From the NCBI GenBank assembly GCA_043228905.1, contig JBHGNT010000013.1, positions 5,084,001 to 5,148,000 of the forward strand: DNA of 64,000 bases, given 5' to 3'. The stretch is from Azolla caroliniana. Lineage: Eukaryota; Polypodiophyta. Under the pieces are notes generated by a model. The model searched no databases, was not told the DNA's origin, and saw nothing but the letters and a program-made list of their open reading frames with translations. This document shows positions 23,303 through 36,378 of the stretch, piece by piece. The position numbers were made by a program, and so were the translations under genes. Within the stretch, counting starts at the first letter, position 1, and each line of letters begins with the position of its first letter.

Positions 23303-23806
23303 TACATAAAGCTCAGATGGATGTGGCTCAGTTGGTAAGGTTGCCCAATGGAGACCAAGTGGTCATGGGTTCAACCCCTACATTCCACAATGGCATCTAG
23401 TGAATTAAGAGATATATACGAAGTAATCTATAATAGAGAGGTGCGGAAGTTGGGTTTCGAACCCACAACGCAGTGCTTGTAGTGCTAACAAATTACCACT
23501 AGGGTAAGATAATTATGAGAAAAAAAAGAGATACATAAAGCTTTTCTGTTGTAACCGTCGTTTGGCATAGACAGAGCTCGAGGTCGTTGCCTCCGAGTCT
23601 CGCATTGTAGTACCTCTCCCTTATAATGATTCTGTTCGGAGTCAATGGACTCCCGTCGTTTTGCCTCTTGAGGTTTTCCACATAACATACTATGTCGTCT
23701 CATTCCTGTGGAAGTGCATTAATCCCTATTATTTCTTATTCTGTTTCTTCCATTGTGTGTTTGGAACTCGATTGTGGCCAGGAACGATTCCTCTCAAGTT
23801 GAAACA
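23033..23806 (+). repeat. 3' LTR of family III-b, interrupted by a SINE
   Basis: Begins TGTTGGGAAAACGGG after the polypurine tract. It contains a long (TG)n run (about 23247-23289) and resumes at 23543 with sequence matching the inner part of other family III LTRs (GAGGTCGTTGCCTCCG). It ends near GTTGAAACA at about 23806. It is considerably diverged from the young copy. Confidence 0.75.
23314..23526 (+). mobile_element. tRNA-derived SINE
   Basis: It is flanked by a perfect 16-bp duplication AGAGATACATAAAGCT (23298-23313, 23527-23542) and ends in an A-run. Near its 5' end are a Pol III A box (TGGCTCAGTTGG, 23324-23335) and B box (GGTTCAACCCC, 23368-23378). The 3' half contains a second tRNA-like block in reverse orientation, with B box GGTTCGAAACC on the minus strand at 23453-23463. 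It sits inside an old copia LTR. Confidence 0.85.
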
Positions 23807-26800
23807 TGCATTGCTTTCTTCTGAAGTTCATTGTTCTCAATTGGTAATTATTGGTATATTTGAGCAAGTTGTCTATGTTCTATAATCACATTGCCTCATA
23901 ACACATTACACTCTAGAATAAAGAACAAAAATAGAACTTCATTGTAAATCTGCGAATTAGATAGCATGATTGTGGTTTACATTGTCATCAACGTAGCATA
24001 GAATAGTAGAAGAGTAGACGCAAGAAAACATGAGATGGCTACTAAAAAATAAAGAAATTACATTGAATTTATGATGTTTACACTACAACAAAGGGTGTGG
24101 TAGAATTGGCCAAAGTTGCTAGGCAGATACACAATTGGAATTTAATTGAAATGCTAGACTAATGTTATAAATCTCCTTTATGAATTTGGCATATTGCACA
24201 TGAGACAATTCTAAAATATTATAGATGCAACCATTACTTCGGTGCCCATTGATGATGTGTGATAGTTTGAAAACATTCTAGATGCAACCATTACTTCTGT
24301 GCACATTGATGATGTGCAATAGTTTGTGAAAATTCTAGATGTAACAAGTACTTCACTCCCATTGATGATGTGCAATAGTTTGAGAACATTCTAGATGCAA
24401 CCATTATTTCATTGCCCATTGATGATGTGCAATAGTTTGAGATCATTCTTGATTTAGTTGCCATTTTGTTGCTAGTTGCATGTGGGTTATTTATGAAAGA
24501 CAAATAGTGACAAAATACAATTGATATTTGTATTGCCGTAAAAAAATGCACATCCTTGGGTCGATTCCTCTTGCATACTCATACTCCCATACCCAACCTC
24601 CCTAATTCTCAAATAACTTTGCATAGTTGTTGCAATCATTTAACTTGAGTTATAAGGTAGTATTAATGGCGTTGAAAACTCTAGCTCAAGGCGATGAATA
24701 ACTTTTTCCCCAACAAATCAAAAAACCAATTATCTTCAACACTTACCGATTTTTGGAATAAAAGGTTCAAACCTCAAAGGCATGTCCCACTTTATCTTGA
24801 TAGTGTGATACTCCAAGATAAAAAGCTTTACTAAATCTCTTAAGAAAAATTTGAAGGCTATTAGTTTCATTTAAGTTAGGCAAGTTCACAAAAGTTTAAA
24901 ATTAGGATACTTGAATCTAGTCCTATTGTTTCTTTCATAACTTAAATTTTTCTACTGTGCAGCTTAGCTAACGTAAAAAACACGTGTAATTTTAAAGCTT
25001 ATCTTCTTAACTAGCTCCTAGATTCTGTAAAGTTGGTCCTAATATGTAACATGTATGTAAATTGTATTATTCCAATGTATATTAATAGTGTCTCGTAATT
25101 GTTAGATTCAAAACCTTTATATTCTCATTAGCACTACTTTAAGCACATGGGTGACTAGTTAGTGTGAACTTCATAGGCTCACCACAAAACATTTCAATAC
25201 ATAGATTGGTCCAATTGAACTCCTTATAATCTACCCATATATCATCAATACAAGATCAAAACCAGAGTATTATGAAATTGAATGTATATTTTACTTAACA
25301 TTTTAGTCTAAAAGATGAGTATAATATATTCCACTCTAGTATTTGTTGTTGTGTAAGGTTACATTTTAGTGAAAATGAGATCTTTGGTTTGCTTCCTTGT
25401 TTGAGAAGCAATAAAAAATGTGAGGATTCGTTCTTTTCAATTTATAGAAATTTAAATCCATGTTTTCGTTCTATGAGAATTTGCTCCCAAATGCTTAGAT
25501 ATTCTAATAGAATTCCGTGAATACTAGGATATTCTAATTTTTGACAAACACTTCAAGATTGTATGAGAACTTCTATTTATCTTTTATTGAGTGTGTAGTA
25601 GATTATGTTACAGAAACACATGTTCAACAACAAAGCATGAATGTTTGGGAAACATTCATCTTCATTGTTACACCTCAATATTCCATTTGACTTAATATTT
25701 GTTAATTGTGTGGTAGCCTCATAGGTGAGCATCACTGGCAAACATTTCGGCAAAACTAAAATAATATGAACCAAATCGTAAGAATCATTGTGGTCGAATG
25801 TTTGCTTTCAATGACACGTAACACAAGCACAACTCATTACAAAACTTGCCTTCAAAAAACACATTGTAGTCTGTGACACGAATAACAAATCTATTTAATG
25901 TGAACGTAGTGCTTTACATAGTTAAATCCACATACATTGACTGCTATTATGAAAACATTTAATGGCCTCACAATATATGAAGAATACGTATAGAAGTAAA
26001 CGTGTTAATTCACAAGGATACGAGGGGAAAGGGTTTGTCGGAAAGGAAACACTCCTACATTACGCTTTATATTATATAGAAATCGTATGCAAATGATTTG
26101 ACGCACAATCTCACGCATATTATTTGATGCACAAAATGGTTCCGTAGACACTGCAAAAAAGTTTTAGGCACATTATGCAAAATCTTGGACAGTTCTATTG
26201 TCTACCATTCTTTTGTTGCATCAATAGTGGAAGTACCTTAACAAATCAACTACGCATTCTTAGTACCACTTTGCTTTGTAAATAAAGTAAGGTTTTTGCT
26301 TTTCCCTCAATCAAGTAGCCACATATGAATATGATAGTGATGACGTCATATGTTTTAGGAGAACGATCAAACGAACAAGCTTATGGAAGTGAGTATATTT
26401 ATAAATGTCGTTCAGAAAAGTATATTTATTGGCGGTAGTGCGTGGGCAATATGATAATATGTCGGGCTCTTCGGAGGTTGTTCTTAAGAAAAGGAAAAAA
26501 TTACTGCAATTATAGAGTAAGTTGCCTCTATTCACGGTCTCCTCTCAAGGACCAATCTGGAAATATCATCACCCTTGGCCCTTGCCTTGATCATCCTTTT
26601 TGTATATAACACTCTCTAATTGTACATTTTGTAGTTTTCCAACGTTTTTTCTTAATACTAATGAAGGAAATCTTTTTGGAAAACAGAAAAAGTGCCTCTT
26701 CCTTTTGTGTGGGTCGAATTCATTGATAAGGAACAAAGGTTACATTATGGGAATTAGTCAAAAATAAACAACATCGGTTCTAGCTTTGAAATGGCTTGGC

Positions 26801-27600
26801 AAGTTGTGTTTTGATGACATTAACCATCCATGAGAAACATATATCCTAATTAACAAGGCTTTATTCCGAAGGTGTTCACATTTGCATTAGTATTGCAATT
26901 ATAGAGGATGAAGGACAACTTTGGTTCTTGAACTACTTCTCTAATAGTTTTAGAAGATGATCTATGCCAAGGCAAGGGTGTGGCTAAATCGATTTAATGG
27001 TGGGAGATAAAGACTCATCTTTAGGGAGCTTACGAAATAAATGAATTATAAGGTGGATGCATACGCTCACCCCCTAATATATTGCTATCTATCCCCAAGA
27101 TCTAGTTTTGGTCCTGTTTTCTTAATGACTCGACTTATTTTATGACAGAAGCAGAATGTGTTCTATGTTTCATTTCGGTCAAGTGGGTCAGGCACAACCT
27201 ATGATCCCGTCGCTGTAGTAGTTTGATAAGAAGTTTTATATTTCGCAGCAGTTTCGGCCCCGAACCTTTACATTCCCATGGTTCCGCGTGTTACACTCAA
27301 TGATTGTATACTTGCTGCGGACAGGGCAATCGGGAAGTGCAATATACATATCGGGTATCACGGGTCGTGTTTCTGGGCCTTTCCAAGATGGTCAGGAGTC
27401 TGGACTTGATTTACTGTTAGGGCCGAGATGTCCGGCCGGGCGGGCCACTGGATCCCTGTGTGGGGACGGACGGGTACAAGTCACCACCATACGACCGACC
27501 CCCAACAAATCACATTTACATATTATGCGTGTCGGGCAGCTTAGCTTTTTTCCCTTCTCTCTCTCTCTCTCTCAGATCTCTGAAAAGCATTTTGCGTTTC
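23807..27600. other. AT-rich intergenic region
   Basis: Apart from a 57-bp tandem repeat near 24.3 kb, no coding similarity, LTR or RNA gene is recognised. Open frames here are short and without familiar motifs. From about 27230 base composition becomes more GC-rich toward the phosphate transporter promoter. Confidence 0.5.
24211..24450. repeat. 57-bp minisatellite, about 4 copies
   Basis: Four imperfect tandem copies, each containing TAGATGCAACCATTACTTC and CATTGATGATGTGCAATAG. The copies differ at several positions each. Confidence 0.8.
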
Positions 27601-27608
27601 TACGTGGC

Positions 27609-27616
27609 TATATTTA
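27609..27616 (+). promoter_or_regulatory. candidate TATA box of the phosphate transporter
   Basis: TATATTTA lies about 30 bp before a plausible start near 27640 and upstream of the untranslated first exon. I found no clear P1BS phosphate-response motif (GNATATNC) in the bases I read between about 27060 and the ATG. Transcript data would be needed to place the start. Confidence 0.4.
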
Positions 27617-27773
27617 GCCATACATACATACAAGTTTACAACCAACGATACATTCATTCAATCATCTAAAAAGCAGAAAGCAGGGGGCGACGGAAACACT
27701 AGTAACAGCAGAGAAAAAACAGAGGAAAAACACCCACCAAAACCTCCCATCCTTCTTCTTCTGCTTCATCCTG

Positions 27774-27886
27774 GTATGTATGTGCTCCTTCTTCCTTTCT
27801 CTGTCTCTCTGTCTCTCTGTATGTCTCACAAAATCTCGCATGAATTACAATATACCAACAAATTCTGTCTTCCTCTGTGCTTTCCA

Positions 27887-27935
<49 letters not shown>

Positions 27936-28658
27936 TGTAATGTCTTTCATGTCGATCTGCATGTGAACGAAATGTTGCATTGACCTCTGCATCGATTCGA
28001 TTGTGGCAAATGAATGAATAGTACATATGATCCACGACCTGTCTGCATTTTTCGCTGTATTCATTCTTCGTGTCTTCTTCGCATCAATGCATGTGAAATC
28101 TTTCGTCTTCATCGTTTAAATATCTTGGAAACTCATCATCATCATCATCATCATCATCTTGGAAACTCAGAAGCTATTCCTGCGTTTTCTTCTGAATCTT
28201 GGAATCCTGTCTATTCTTGATTAATCACGCGTCGCATGTGCAAAACTGTCTGTCTCTCTGTCTTTCTTTTGATTTTGATGTGATCCTTTTCATGTGCAGC
28301 ATTTTCCTTGCATGTTTTCCCCCTTCTTTGAACTCGACATCTCCTCGTTTCTGTAAAATTTTCCTACCTCGTCTTCTTGTTTCTTCCTTAAATGCTACTT
28401 TACCCTTGACCGAATATTACACAGAAAAACTCTTCCAGAAGGACAGATTATTTTCGCTTCTTGAGCTCAATCTTCAATATTGAACCTTTTTAATCGACGT
28501 TTGCCTTTCCAGGGGAAACCAAAGGGTATAATAAGAAAAAGAACTGTTATTTTATGCTTTGAAGTGATGGAATGAATGTAGATTACTTGCACAGATAGAA
28601 TCATGAGCTCATGTATTTGATTCATATATTGATTTGGCTGGATATGTAACCACATCAG
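27774..28658 (+). other. 5'-UTR intron of the phosphate transporter (inferred)
   Basis: A donor CTG|GTATGTA at 27774 and an acceptor ACATCAG| ending at 28658 lie just before GGAGGGATG. Plant PHT1 genes commonly have an intron in the 5' leader, and no in-frame coding exon is visible upstream. The intron is pyrimidine-rich and contains a (TATG)n run (about 27893-27932) and an (ATC)n run (28135-28160). Confidence 0.55.
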
Positions 28659-28664
28659 GGAGGG

Positions 28665-30365
28665 ATGACAGGAGCACATTTAGAAGTGTTGACGGCACTC
28701 GACAAGGCGAAGACGCAATGGTATCATTTCACTGCGATTGTCGTGGCCGGGATGGGTTTCTTCACCGATGCGTACGACCTCTTCTGCATCTCCACCGTCA
28801 CGAAGCTTCTAGGACGCCTCTATTACTATGACCCTTCTTCTACCCATGAACCTGGTATCCTCCCCGCGAATGTGTCGGCCGCTGTGAATGGTGTGGCCTT
28901 CTGCGGAACTCTGTGTGGACAACTCTTCTTTGGATGGCTAGGAGACAAACTTGGACGGAAGAAAGCATACGGTGCGACCCTCATGTGCATGGTCATTAGC
29001 TCCATAGCTTGCGGGCTTTCGTTCGGCACAACCGCAAAGTCGGTGATGACAAGCCTTTGCTTCTTCCGGTTCTGGCTCGGTTTCGGCATCGGCGGAGATT
29101 ACCCGTTGTCAGCAACGATCATGTCGGAGTATGCGAATAAGCGGACGAGGGGTGCCTTCATCGCGGCAGTGTTTGCGATGCAAGGATTTGGGATACTGGG
29201 TGGGGCGGCAGTAGCTATCATCGTATCGGCCGCGTTCGACCATGCATACCCTGCCGCGACCTTCGCCATTGATCCTGTCGGTTCCACCCCTCCTCAAGCC
29301 GATTTTGTGTGGAGGATTATCTTCATGATGGGGGCACTTCCTGCTGCCCTCACATACTATTGGAGGATGAAGATGCCCGAGACTGCTCGCTACACTGCTT
29401 TGGTCGCCGGCAATGTAAAGCAAGCCACAGCCGACATGGCACGCGTGCTCGAAATGGATGCCATATCTCCTCCTGAACATGTTAGTGAACACCACAAGAT
29501 CAACATAGAGAAAGTGAAGACGAAGAAGGTGGGTCTTTCTTCTACTACTGGTAATGAACCCTACGGATTGCTCACCAAAAGGTTCTTGAGAAAGCATGGG
29601 TGTCATCTCTTGGGGACCACCACGACTTGGTTCCTCCTGGATGTAGCATTTTATAGCCAGAATCTCTTCCAGAAGGATGTATTTTCCGCTGTGGGCTGGC
29701 TTCCCGCACCCAAGCGAATGAGCGCGTTGGAAGAAGTATACAAAATCTCGAGGGCTCAAGCTTTGATTGCGTTGTGCTCGACCGTTCCTGGGTATTGGTT
29801 CACGGTGCTTCTGATAGACCGAATCGGGAGGTTCACCATCCAACTCATGGGTTTCTTCATGATGACGGCATTCATGTTCGGGCTCGCAATCCCATACGAC
29901 TATTGGCGTGGCACGGAATGCGGTTCGGGGTTTTGCAATGGACATCACATCGTGTTCATCGTGCTTTATGCATGCACCTTCTTCTTCGCAAACTTCGGCC
30001 CCAACAGCACAACCTTCATAGTTCCGGCGGAGGTCTTTCCAGCAAGGCTGCGGTCGACGTGTCATGGTATCTCGGCGGCGGCGGGGAAAGCTGGGGCCAT
30101 TGTTGGCGCGTTTGGCTTCTTGTACGTGGCGCAAAACCCGACACAAGGGAAGCAGGAGCCTGGCTACCCCACTGGTCTTGGAATTCGAACCGCCTTGATC
30201 ATGTTGGCTTGTTGCAATGCCTTGGGCTTCTTTTTTACGTTTCTGGTTCCCGAGACCAATGGCAGATCCTTAGAGGACATCACCGGAGAAAATGGCGGAG
30301 ATGATAATGTCGATGAGGGATTAGAGTCAAGCACGAATGGTGTATTGTCTAGAGAGGAATTTTAA
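28665..30365 (+). CDS. high-affinity inorganic phosphate transporter, PHT1 family
   Basis: 566 residues in one uninterrupted exon. This is a major facilitator superfamily H+/phosphate symporter for uptake across the plasma membrane. The PHT1 signature [13 protein letters not shown] is at residues 143-155. N-terminal TDAYDLF (34-40) and the MFS loop [11 protein letters not shown] (93-103) are present. About twelve hydrophobic segments fall in two blocks around a hydrophilic central loop (about residues 240-310). The C-terminal half ends with [15 protein letters not shown] and an acidic/Ser tail. Family members are usually 520-550 residues, so this is slightly long, mainly at the tail. The start follows the inferred leader intron by six bases and matches the family N-terminus. 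It is the one clearly intact host gene. Which PHT1 paralogue it is cannot be told from the sequence alone. Confidence 0.97.
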   Translation: MTGAHLEVLTALDKAKTQWYHFTAIVVAGMGFFTDAYDLFCISTVTKLLGRLYYYDPSSTHEPGILPANVSAAVNGVAFCGTLCGQLFFGWLGDKLGRKKAYGATLMCMVISSIACGLSFGTTAKSVMTSLCFFRFWLGFGIGGDYPLSATIMSEYANKRTRGAFIAAVFAMQGFGILGGAAVAIIVSAAFDHAYPAATFAIDPVGSTPPQADFVWRIIFMMGALPAALTYYWRMKMPETARYTALVAGNVKQATADMARVLEMDAISPPEHVSEHHKINIEKVKTKKVGLSSTTGNEPYGLLTKRFLRKHGCHLLGTTTTWFLLDVAFYSQNLFQKDVFSAVGWLPAPKRMSALEEVYKISRAQALIALCSTVPGYWFTVLLIDRIGRFTIQLMGFFMMTAFMFGLAIPYDYWRGTECGSGFCNGHHIVFIVLYACTFFFANFGPNSTTFIVPAEVFPARLRSTCHGISAAAGKAGAIVGAFGFLYVAQNPTQGKQEPGYPTGLGIRTALIMLACCNALGFFFTFLVPETNGRSLEDITGENGGDDNVDEGLESSTNGVLSREEF

Positions 30366-30560
30366 TGTGAACTTAGATGGAATTGTCGAATGCGCGACTG
30401 TGAACCGACCCGACCTCAATGTTGTGCAGTTGGGATGTGTGTTTTTTTTTTTCTCTAGACTCTCATTTTGGCAAGCAATTGTTGTATTAAAAAATAAAAA
30501 AACCTTTAAAGAAAAAGAAAGAAAACAGAAAGACAGACCAAAACTCTGCTCATTATTGAG

Positions 30561-30566
30561 AATAAA
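30561..30566 (+). terminator. candidate polyadenylation signal
   Basis: AATAAA about 195 bp after the phosphate transporter stop. A second A-rich candidate is near 30490. Confidence 0.4.
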
Positions 30567-31212
30567 AAGCTGTAGCTTAGTGCTTTAGTGAGAGGTCTTC
30601 TTGGAGTTTAGAACAAGGCCATTTTGTTTTCAGAGGTTTAAGAATGCAATTATAAGAGGTTTAAGACCATATTGTAATAGAAAGAGGGGCATGAATAAGA
30701 GAGATTTTTACAGATCATTTTGGCACTGTAATACTTTGTTTGCTATTTTTTTTTAGTTTCTATGATATAACTCATCTGAAAGCTCAAATGAAACCTAGCA
30801 CTTATTGACCAATTTCTTTTATTACAAAATGCTAGTAGTCTTTTGTGATTTGTTTGAGAGCTTGTGTGGACTTCTTAATGAAGAGGTTCGATCAATTATG
30901 TGGAATTCAATGTCATGCTGAGAATAACATGTAAACGAGAATTTAATCTCTTTTATCTCTTCCCTTCCATCACTCCTAAAGTTTTTGAAAGCGTTCATAA
31001 ACTAAGTGAAATCACAACATTACATTGAAGAGGTATGTAAATGGGGAACTCAAATTTTAGGAACATTGTCGGGAGTTTTTTAAGGTCATTAATCGCCTTT
31101 TAAAACCCATTTGTGATACTTACTTAATGTGTGCGTTTACGCCCATTTGAATGTCTATATATGTTGCACCATGTAGAAAACAAACTAAGTTGATAAGCTA
31201 AGAAATCAACTT

Positions 31213-31248
<36 letters not shown>

Positions 31249-34069
31249 TGCCGTGTTGGAGTCAACATTGTGTATTACTAAGCCAGCTAATCTTTCTGAG
31301 CAAGTAAGGGTAAGCCATGTGGAAACTTTACTATTTTCCTAGTAACTCACAATAAGTATTTTCAGTTATTAGGACTTCATTTTGGCATAACATCTTTTCA
31401 AAGTGGTATAACTTTGAATTGTGCATCTTTAAATATACTCTAGGTTTTAAGTTGGTTTAAGGTACAACCAGATCCGAACCTTGTGATTGTAAGACTTGCT
31501 TCAATAAATCATGGTTTCATTGGTGGAAAATGGTTTGCATTTTCCAGGTCTAAAGAAGGCGGTACTTTATTTTTAGTTTTAAATTGTTTGAAAGTAAGAT
31601 GGAAGTCATTAGTTAGAGTAATGAGAGGTGCCAAATCATATTATAATCATTTCGATCAAGATTTGAATTTGCAACGATGTCTAGAACACATTAAATTGTG
31701 TATGGCTATGCCAAATGAAAATTACACCAACATTGAACTCTCTAAATATATCTAGCTGTAGGTAGCTAGGTGAATGGAGTGTCTTTATTTATGAGTTTTT
31801 AACTATTCCCTCCCATGATAATTCACTCTATGTATTTATCTCATGGAATTGAGTGTCTCATGATGACTAACTTTGACTACCTAATTTCAGTTTCACAACC
31901 GTTAAGATGTAACAAAGACTTTTTGTCTCATAGGTCATGGTGTCCACTTCATACATGCTAATACACTCTGCATCTCACAAAATATATGCCACCATTGAAA
32001 GTTAGATGTGTGAGCATTCAAAATCCTTGAGATTCAATGTTATATAGACAAATGGCATTCATGTTATAAATTTAATATATATAAATATATACACCAAGAC
32101 ATACATTGATATTTTTCACTCGTATTGGTTTACATACATGCAAGCTTGAACTCACGCAACAGACACCACACAAACAACCTCTCTTTTAGTATAATTTTTT
32201 AAAGTAGTAATTAGTAATAAATTATGCTTGATACACTTTATTTCTTGTAATTATAGTTTTAATAAGTGTTAGACGGTTTTAGACGGAGCAAAAATTTGGA
32301 GTTTTGTTATTTTAATGCTTTAAATTAAACTTTTGATGAAACTTGAGGTCTACAAAAATGCATCAAGGGATCCCGAGTTGGCAAAAGCCTTAATGTACGC
32401 AGGTATCATCATAGATGTATGCATTTTTTGCTTTTGATATGTTTCAGGTTGGTAGGCACTTTATTCTCTTTGTCATTGCCAATTCATTTGGAAGTAACCA
32501 AAAAACCTCAATACGACTTCCAAAACACCTTGATTGAACAATAGGAGTTCTGAAATGAGGATGAGAGAAGTTCTCCGTTTTGACTTGTAGAATGCTCTAT
32601 TAAAAAGACAGTGTCGAATCAACAATTATTATGTTTCTTAGATCCTAAGGGCTTGGTTTTTATTGCAAGCACAATATGTGTACGAGAATCTACACCATAG
32701 TTGGTTATTACTAGGGATACATGGAAAAAAAATTTGTCAGTAATAAATTTACATTAGTTTTATAGAGGTTGCAAAGCTATTAGTTATTATTGAGAACAAT
32801 ATTCTTGTTTTAGCTCTTAGCCCTCAACATAGCACAATGTTGTTTTTGAAAGTTTAGCTTGGCTTTTCTTTAAATGTGTGGACATTATTTATCAAGAGTT
32901 CTTTTTATGGTGGAAATCCTCATTATGTTTGAAACATGTGATTGTAATTGGAAGACATTAAAGAGAGATTAAGTGTGAAAGTGAGCGAATCTCTTCTCTT
33001 CATCACTCAATATGATGGCTTTTTATGAACTTATGAAATCATTACACCAATTCAAGAACTTTTTTGGGAAAGAGATTTCATGAATTCCATCAACAATTAA
33101 AAGGTCTCCGTTCTTTAAAATACTTTTGCATCAAAGTGACATCAAGGTTCATTAGAAACACTTATCTAGCGTGTGTAATATAAGTTCTAGAAACTCTTTT
33201 TGATAAATAAATTTAAGGAGTTATATATATGCAATTGTACTTTAAGTCTTATTCATTTTATCATCAAATGATGATATTATTTTTTGTACTTACAAAAAAC
33301 CAACTTGGTAATTCATGTTGCCTAAAGTTGTTGGCCTTTCTATTGGGAAAGAATGGGCATAGTGAATGGTCGTAGGACTCAAAGCAAAGGAAATAGTCAA
33401 GATACAAAAACCATCATTATTAGTTTGGTACCCTTCTAACCCTAAGTTCCTCTATAAACCTAACAAATTCGCACATACTTGTGCACCTACCCATTCACAC
33501 ACTCCTACACATACTTGAACATACACACAAATACATACAATTATGCATTCACACCAACATGTGATTCACATTCATGCTTGGCCCCCCACACACATTAAAT
33601 ACTAAGTGCGCGTGTGCATATCGAGAGGGAAAATGGATAGAAGCACACTCATTTGTTGAGAGGGCTAAATTTCACAACACTAATGGCCTTATTGAGCAAA
33701 TGTTCCATGAACGGGATACCATGAGATCATACAAGGTGCAACATGAAAAGTACAAAGGATTTTTCGTGATTCCAAGGGGAAAATATATAAGATTTTTTAA
33801 GAATGTACAACATAAAGATGCATTAAAAGAGTGCTAGAGATGTGAGTAAATTAAAGAGCTTTGATTGAGTGGTCTCATGCACACGCTTCTAGGAGTGTCT
33901 CCGAAGTAGTGTTGGTGCCCAAAATCGAGTAGCTTTGAAATCTTATGTGAAGAGAAAGGATGATGAATCTATGAATATAAAAATCAAAGGGATGAAACAT
34001 GAAGAGGACAAATGAAATGGAGATAGTTTATTTTCAAGCTTACAAACTTGCACAATAATGAGATGGAAT

Positions 34070-34420
34070 GGTCAGGCCAATAATGGTAGGCTCGTCGCAA
34101 AAAACAAGATAGAATGGAAGAAGAGAATAAGAAAAAGGAGAGAGAATAAGAGCAAAATGTAATTGTATTAATAAGAAGAGCAAGATTAATGTCATAGTGA
34201 CGGCCATAACCGAACAACGAAAACAATATAAAATGAAAGAAAAGAGAGAGAAAGAGTTTCACAGATATACTACGATAAAAGAGATAGTCAGGGTCATACT
34301 AATACCAATAAGTGAGAGTTTCAACGCCATAACCGAAAACAAGATAAAATGGAAGAAAAGAGAGAGAAATAGTTGTAGAACGTGATTACTATCATGAACA
34401 TGATTAATGTCATAGTCATC
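34070..34420. repeat. degenerate A/G-rich tandem repeat
   Basis: Two to three imperfect copies contain CCATAACCGAA followed by AAGATAAAATGGAAGAAAAG and a GAGAGAAA tract. The spacing is roughly 120-130 bp. Confidence 0.55.
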
Positions 34421-35720
34421 ATAAAAAGGTTGTAGAAAGACTTGAACTTATAACCCCTATAGTATGTATAGAGAATTTAGCCAATAGGTTATTATTTTAA
34501 GTAAAACATTTGTTGTCAAGTCTACACATCATATTACGAGATGTCACCACCTCCCATAGGCTAATGCATAATTGCCACATGGCTTGGTGGTAAGAAGGGA
34601 AAGTAGCAATCATGCATGAATGCCAGGTGACAAGAAGGTGCTTTATTCATTAATGAACCATTCCGGTTCAATGTTAGTCTTGAACATATTTTTGACCCAA
34701 CGTAAATGTCGACATTTTGGCATTTTTCTCCCTTCTCACAACCCATATCACAACAATCGCCCTAGGGATGTGGTGCATGAAACCTATATGCAACCTTGGA
34801 ACATGATTTGACTAATTTCATGGCATTAGTTGCTTGAAAAGAACAAGGATACCCATAAGACCATCAATTGAATGAAAATGCTAACACGGAATTTATGAGG
34901 GACATATTCTCCTCTTAAGAAGTATATATTATGACAAACTTTGTTAAGTAAAGAAATATGTTATGTGTTCAAATATATGTGTCTTAGCAAGATCCACAAT
35001 CCATCTACATGGATATTTCTCGTTCCCTGTAAGACCTCATACTAATCATTATTCATGTGTGATAATAATTGTATGAGACAAGTATTGTCCTGAAATTATG
35101 TGACTGTTGTAATTCCTTGCAAAAAGAGTTAGTTGTGTCTCCTAGATTATTATGTTGGAATGGGAAGAAGACATTGCACTCTCCATTTAGTTGTTTGTTT
35201 TGTTTGGGGGTCAAAGAGGTGGGAGATGTAGTTGAGAGGCTTGATTTTAGAGATTCTATGATTGTTGAAGTTTGAGGATTATTATGAACATCACCTAATT
35301 ATGGGTTTAATTGGTAGTAACTACAAATTATAATGTTGACCTAAGGTTCTTTACCTATATAAACCAAAGAGCAACCATGGGTTGATTGGATTTACATGGT
35401 CAAACTCAAGTTTTACTAATCTTTTATATCATTGCTATATTGAGTCTCTACAATGGCTATAATTTAAGGTCTAGTTTTTTATTCCAGCTTTTGGTTTCTT
35501 TTTGTTCTACCATTTTAAAATCCCCAAACTACATAGTTGGCGAGTGTGCTTTAGGGCAATTGTTGGTTCGATGGACAATCTTGACGGCCATGGGTGTTCA
35601 TATATGATTATCTAACTCCCATTCAAGATATATTTACTTATGTGAGTAGGATAAAGTTATCAAATAAACAAAATGATTGCTCAACACAATGCAAAAGACT
35701 ATTTAATGTACACAACCACC

Positions 35721-35990
35721 ATCATTGATCAATTTATCATATTTGAAACCTTCATGCATCCATAATAAAAGCAAGGCACGTTGATTCAGAGGATGTGGGG
35801 AAGATTCCCAATTACTTTTAACTATCCATATTACTGCTGCTCCTTGAGACATCATTAATCAATTTATCTATCATATTTGAAACCTTCATGCATCCATAAA
35901 AAAAGTAGAGTTACAAGTTTACTCACAGGAAATTCAGAGGATGTGGCGAAGATTCCCAATTACTCTTGGCTATAAATATTAATGCTGCTA
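35721..35990. repeat. tandem duplication of about 135-145 bp
   Basis: Two copies each hold ATTTGAAACCTTCATGCATC and then, further on, ATTCAGAGGATGTGG and GAAGATTCCCAATTACT. The second copy has a small insertion between the two shared blocks. Confidence 0.75.
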
Positions 35991-36378
35991 CATGATATTA
36001 AAAATCTATCAACAAATGAAAAGAATGTTGATATCAAAGTAATACAGCTCAAAGTCAGAATTATCTTTCAAAGCAGATAGCACAAAGCACACTGAGACAA
36101 ATACCTATGTGGGTGTCTTTCCTCTTTTTCCTCTTAAGAAACCACCACTCAATACACTGGGCACAAGAATAAGATTTCATAAGCCATTCTTCGCTGAGAA
36201 TATTATAAAATGTCGTTGAATTTTCCATATACCGACTCCATTCCTGGTCAGTTTCTTTGAATGGATAAAGAAAGAAAAGAATTGAGGCTATGTGGTTGTA
36301 AAGAACATGAGTAATAAAATGATTGATCATCATACAAAAGAAATGATTTTATTTAGGAGAAGGAAAGGAATCCAGTTG

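Larger units (their letters stand above)
15780..23806 (+). mobile_element. Ty1/copia family III, copy b, with nested insertions
   Basis: Plus-strand copia sequence at 15780-16930 resumes at 22594-23806 after a complete gypsy element. It contains RT, RNase H, a polypurine tract (AAGGGGGAGTT) and a 3' LTR. It matches the element at 53.2-58.9 kb in reverse orientation. Everything upstream of the RT-proximal linker is missing. A SINE lies inside the LTR. Confidence 0.9.
30600..36340. other. AT-rich intergenic region
   Basis: No gene is recognised. There is a (CT)n run at about 31209-31243 and two local duplications listed separately. Open frames at 31483-31755 (90 codons) and 33574-33837 (87 codons) have no recognisable domain. 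A minus-strand tRNA-like B-box fragment near 34440-34460 may be a SINE remnant. Confidence 0.5.

Noticed and set aside
27288-27617. 109-codon open frame upstream of the phosphate transporter
   Set aside because: No domain; it overlaps the likely promoter and CT tract.
29109-30146. 345-codon open frame on the minus strand opposite the phosphate transporter
   Set aside because: Shadow frame of a well-conserved GC-richer coding exon; its composition is unlike a real protein and no domain is recognised.
33574-33837. 87-codon open frame in AT-rich spacer (also 31483-31755 and 61758-61988)
   Set aside because: No recognisable motif, no neighbouring gene structure, and length within chance expectation.
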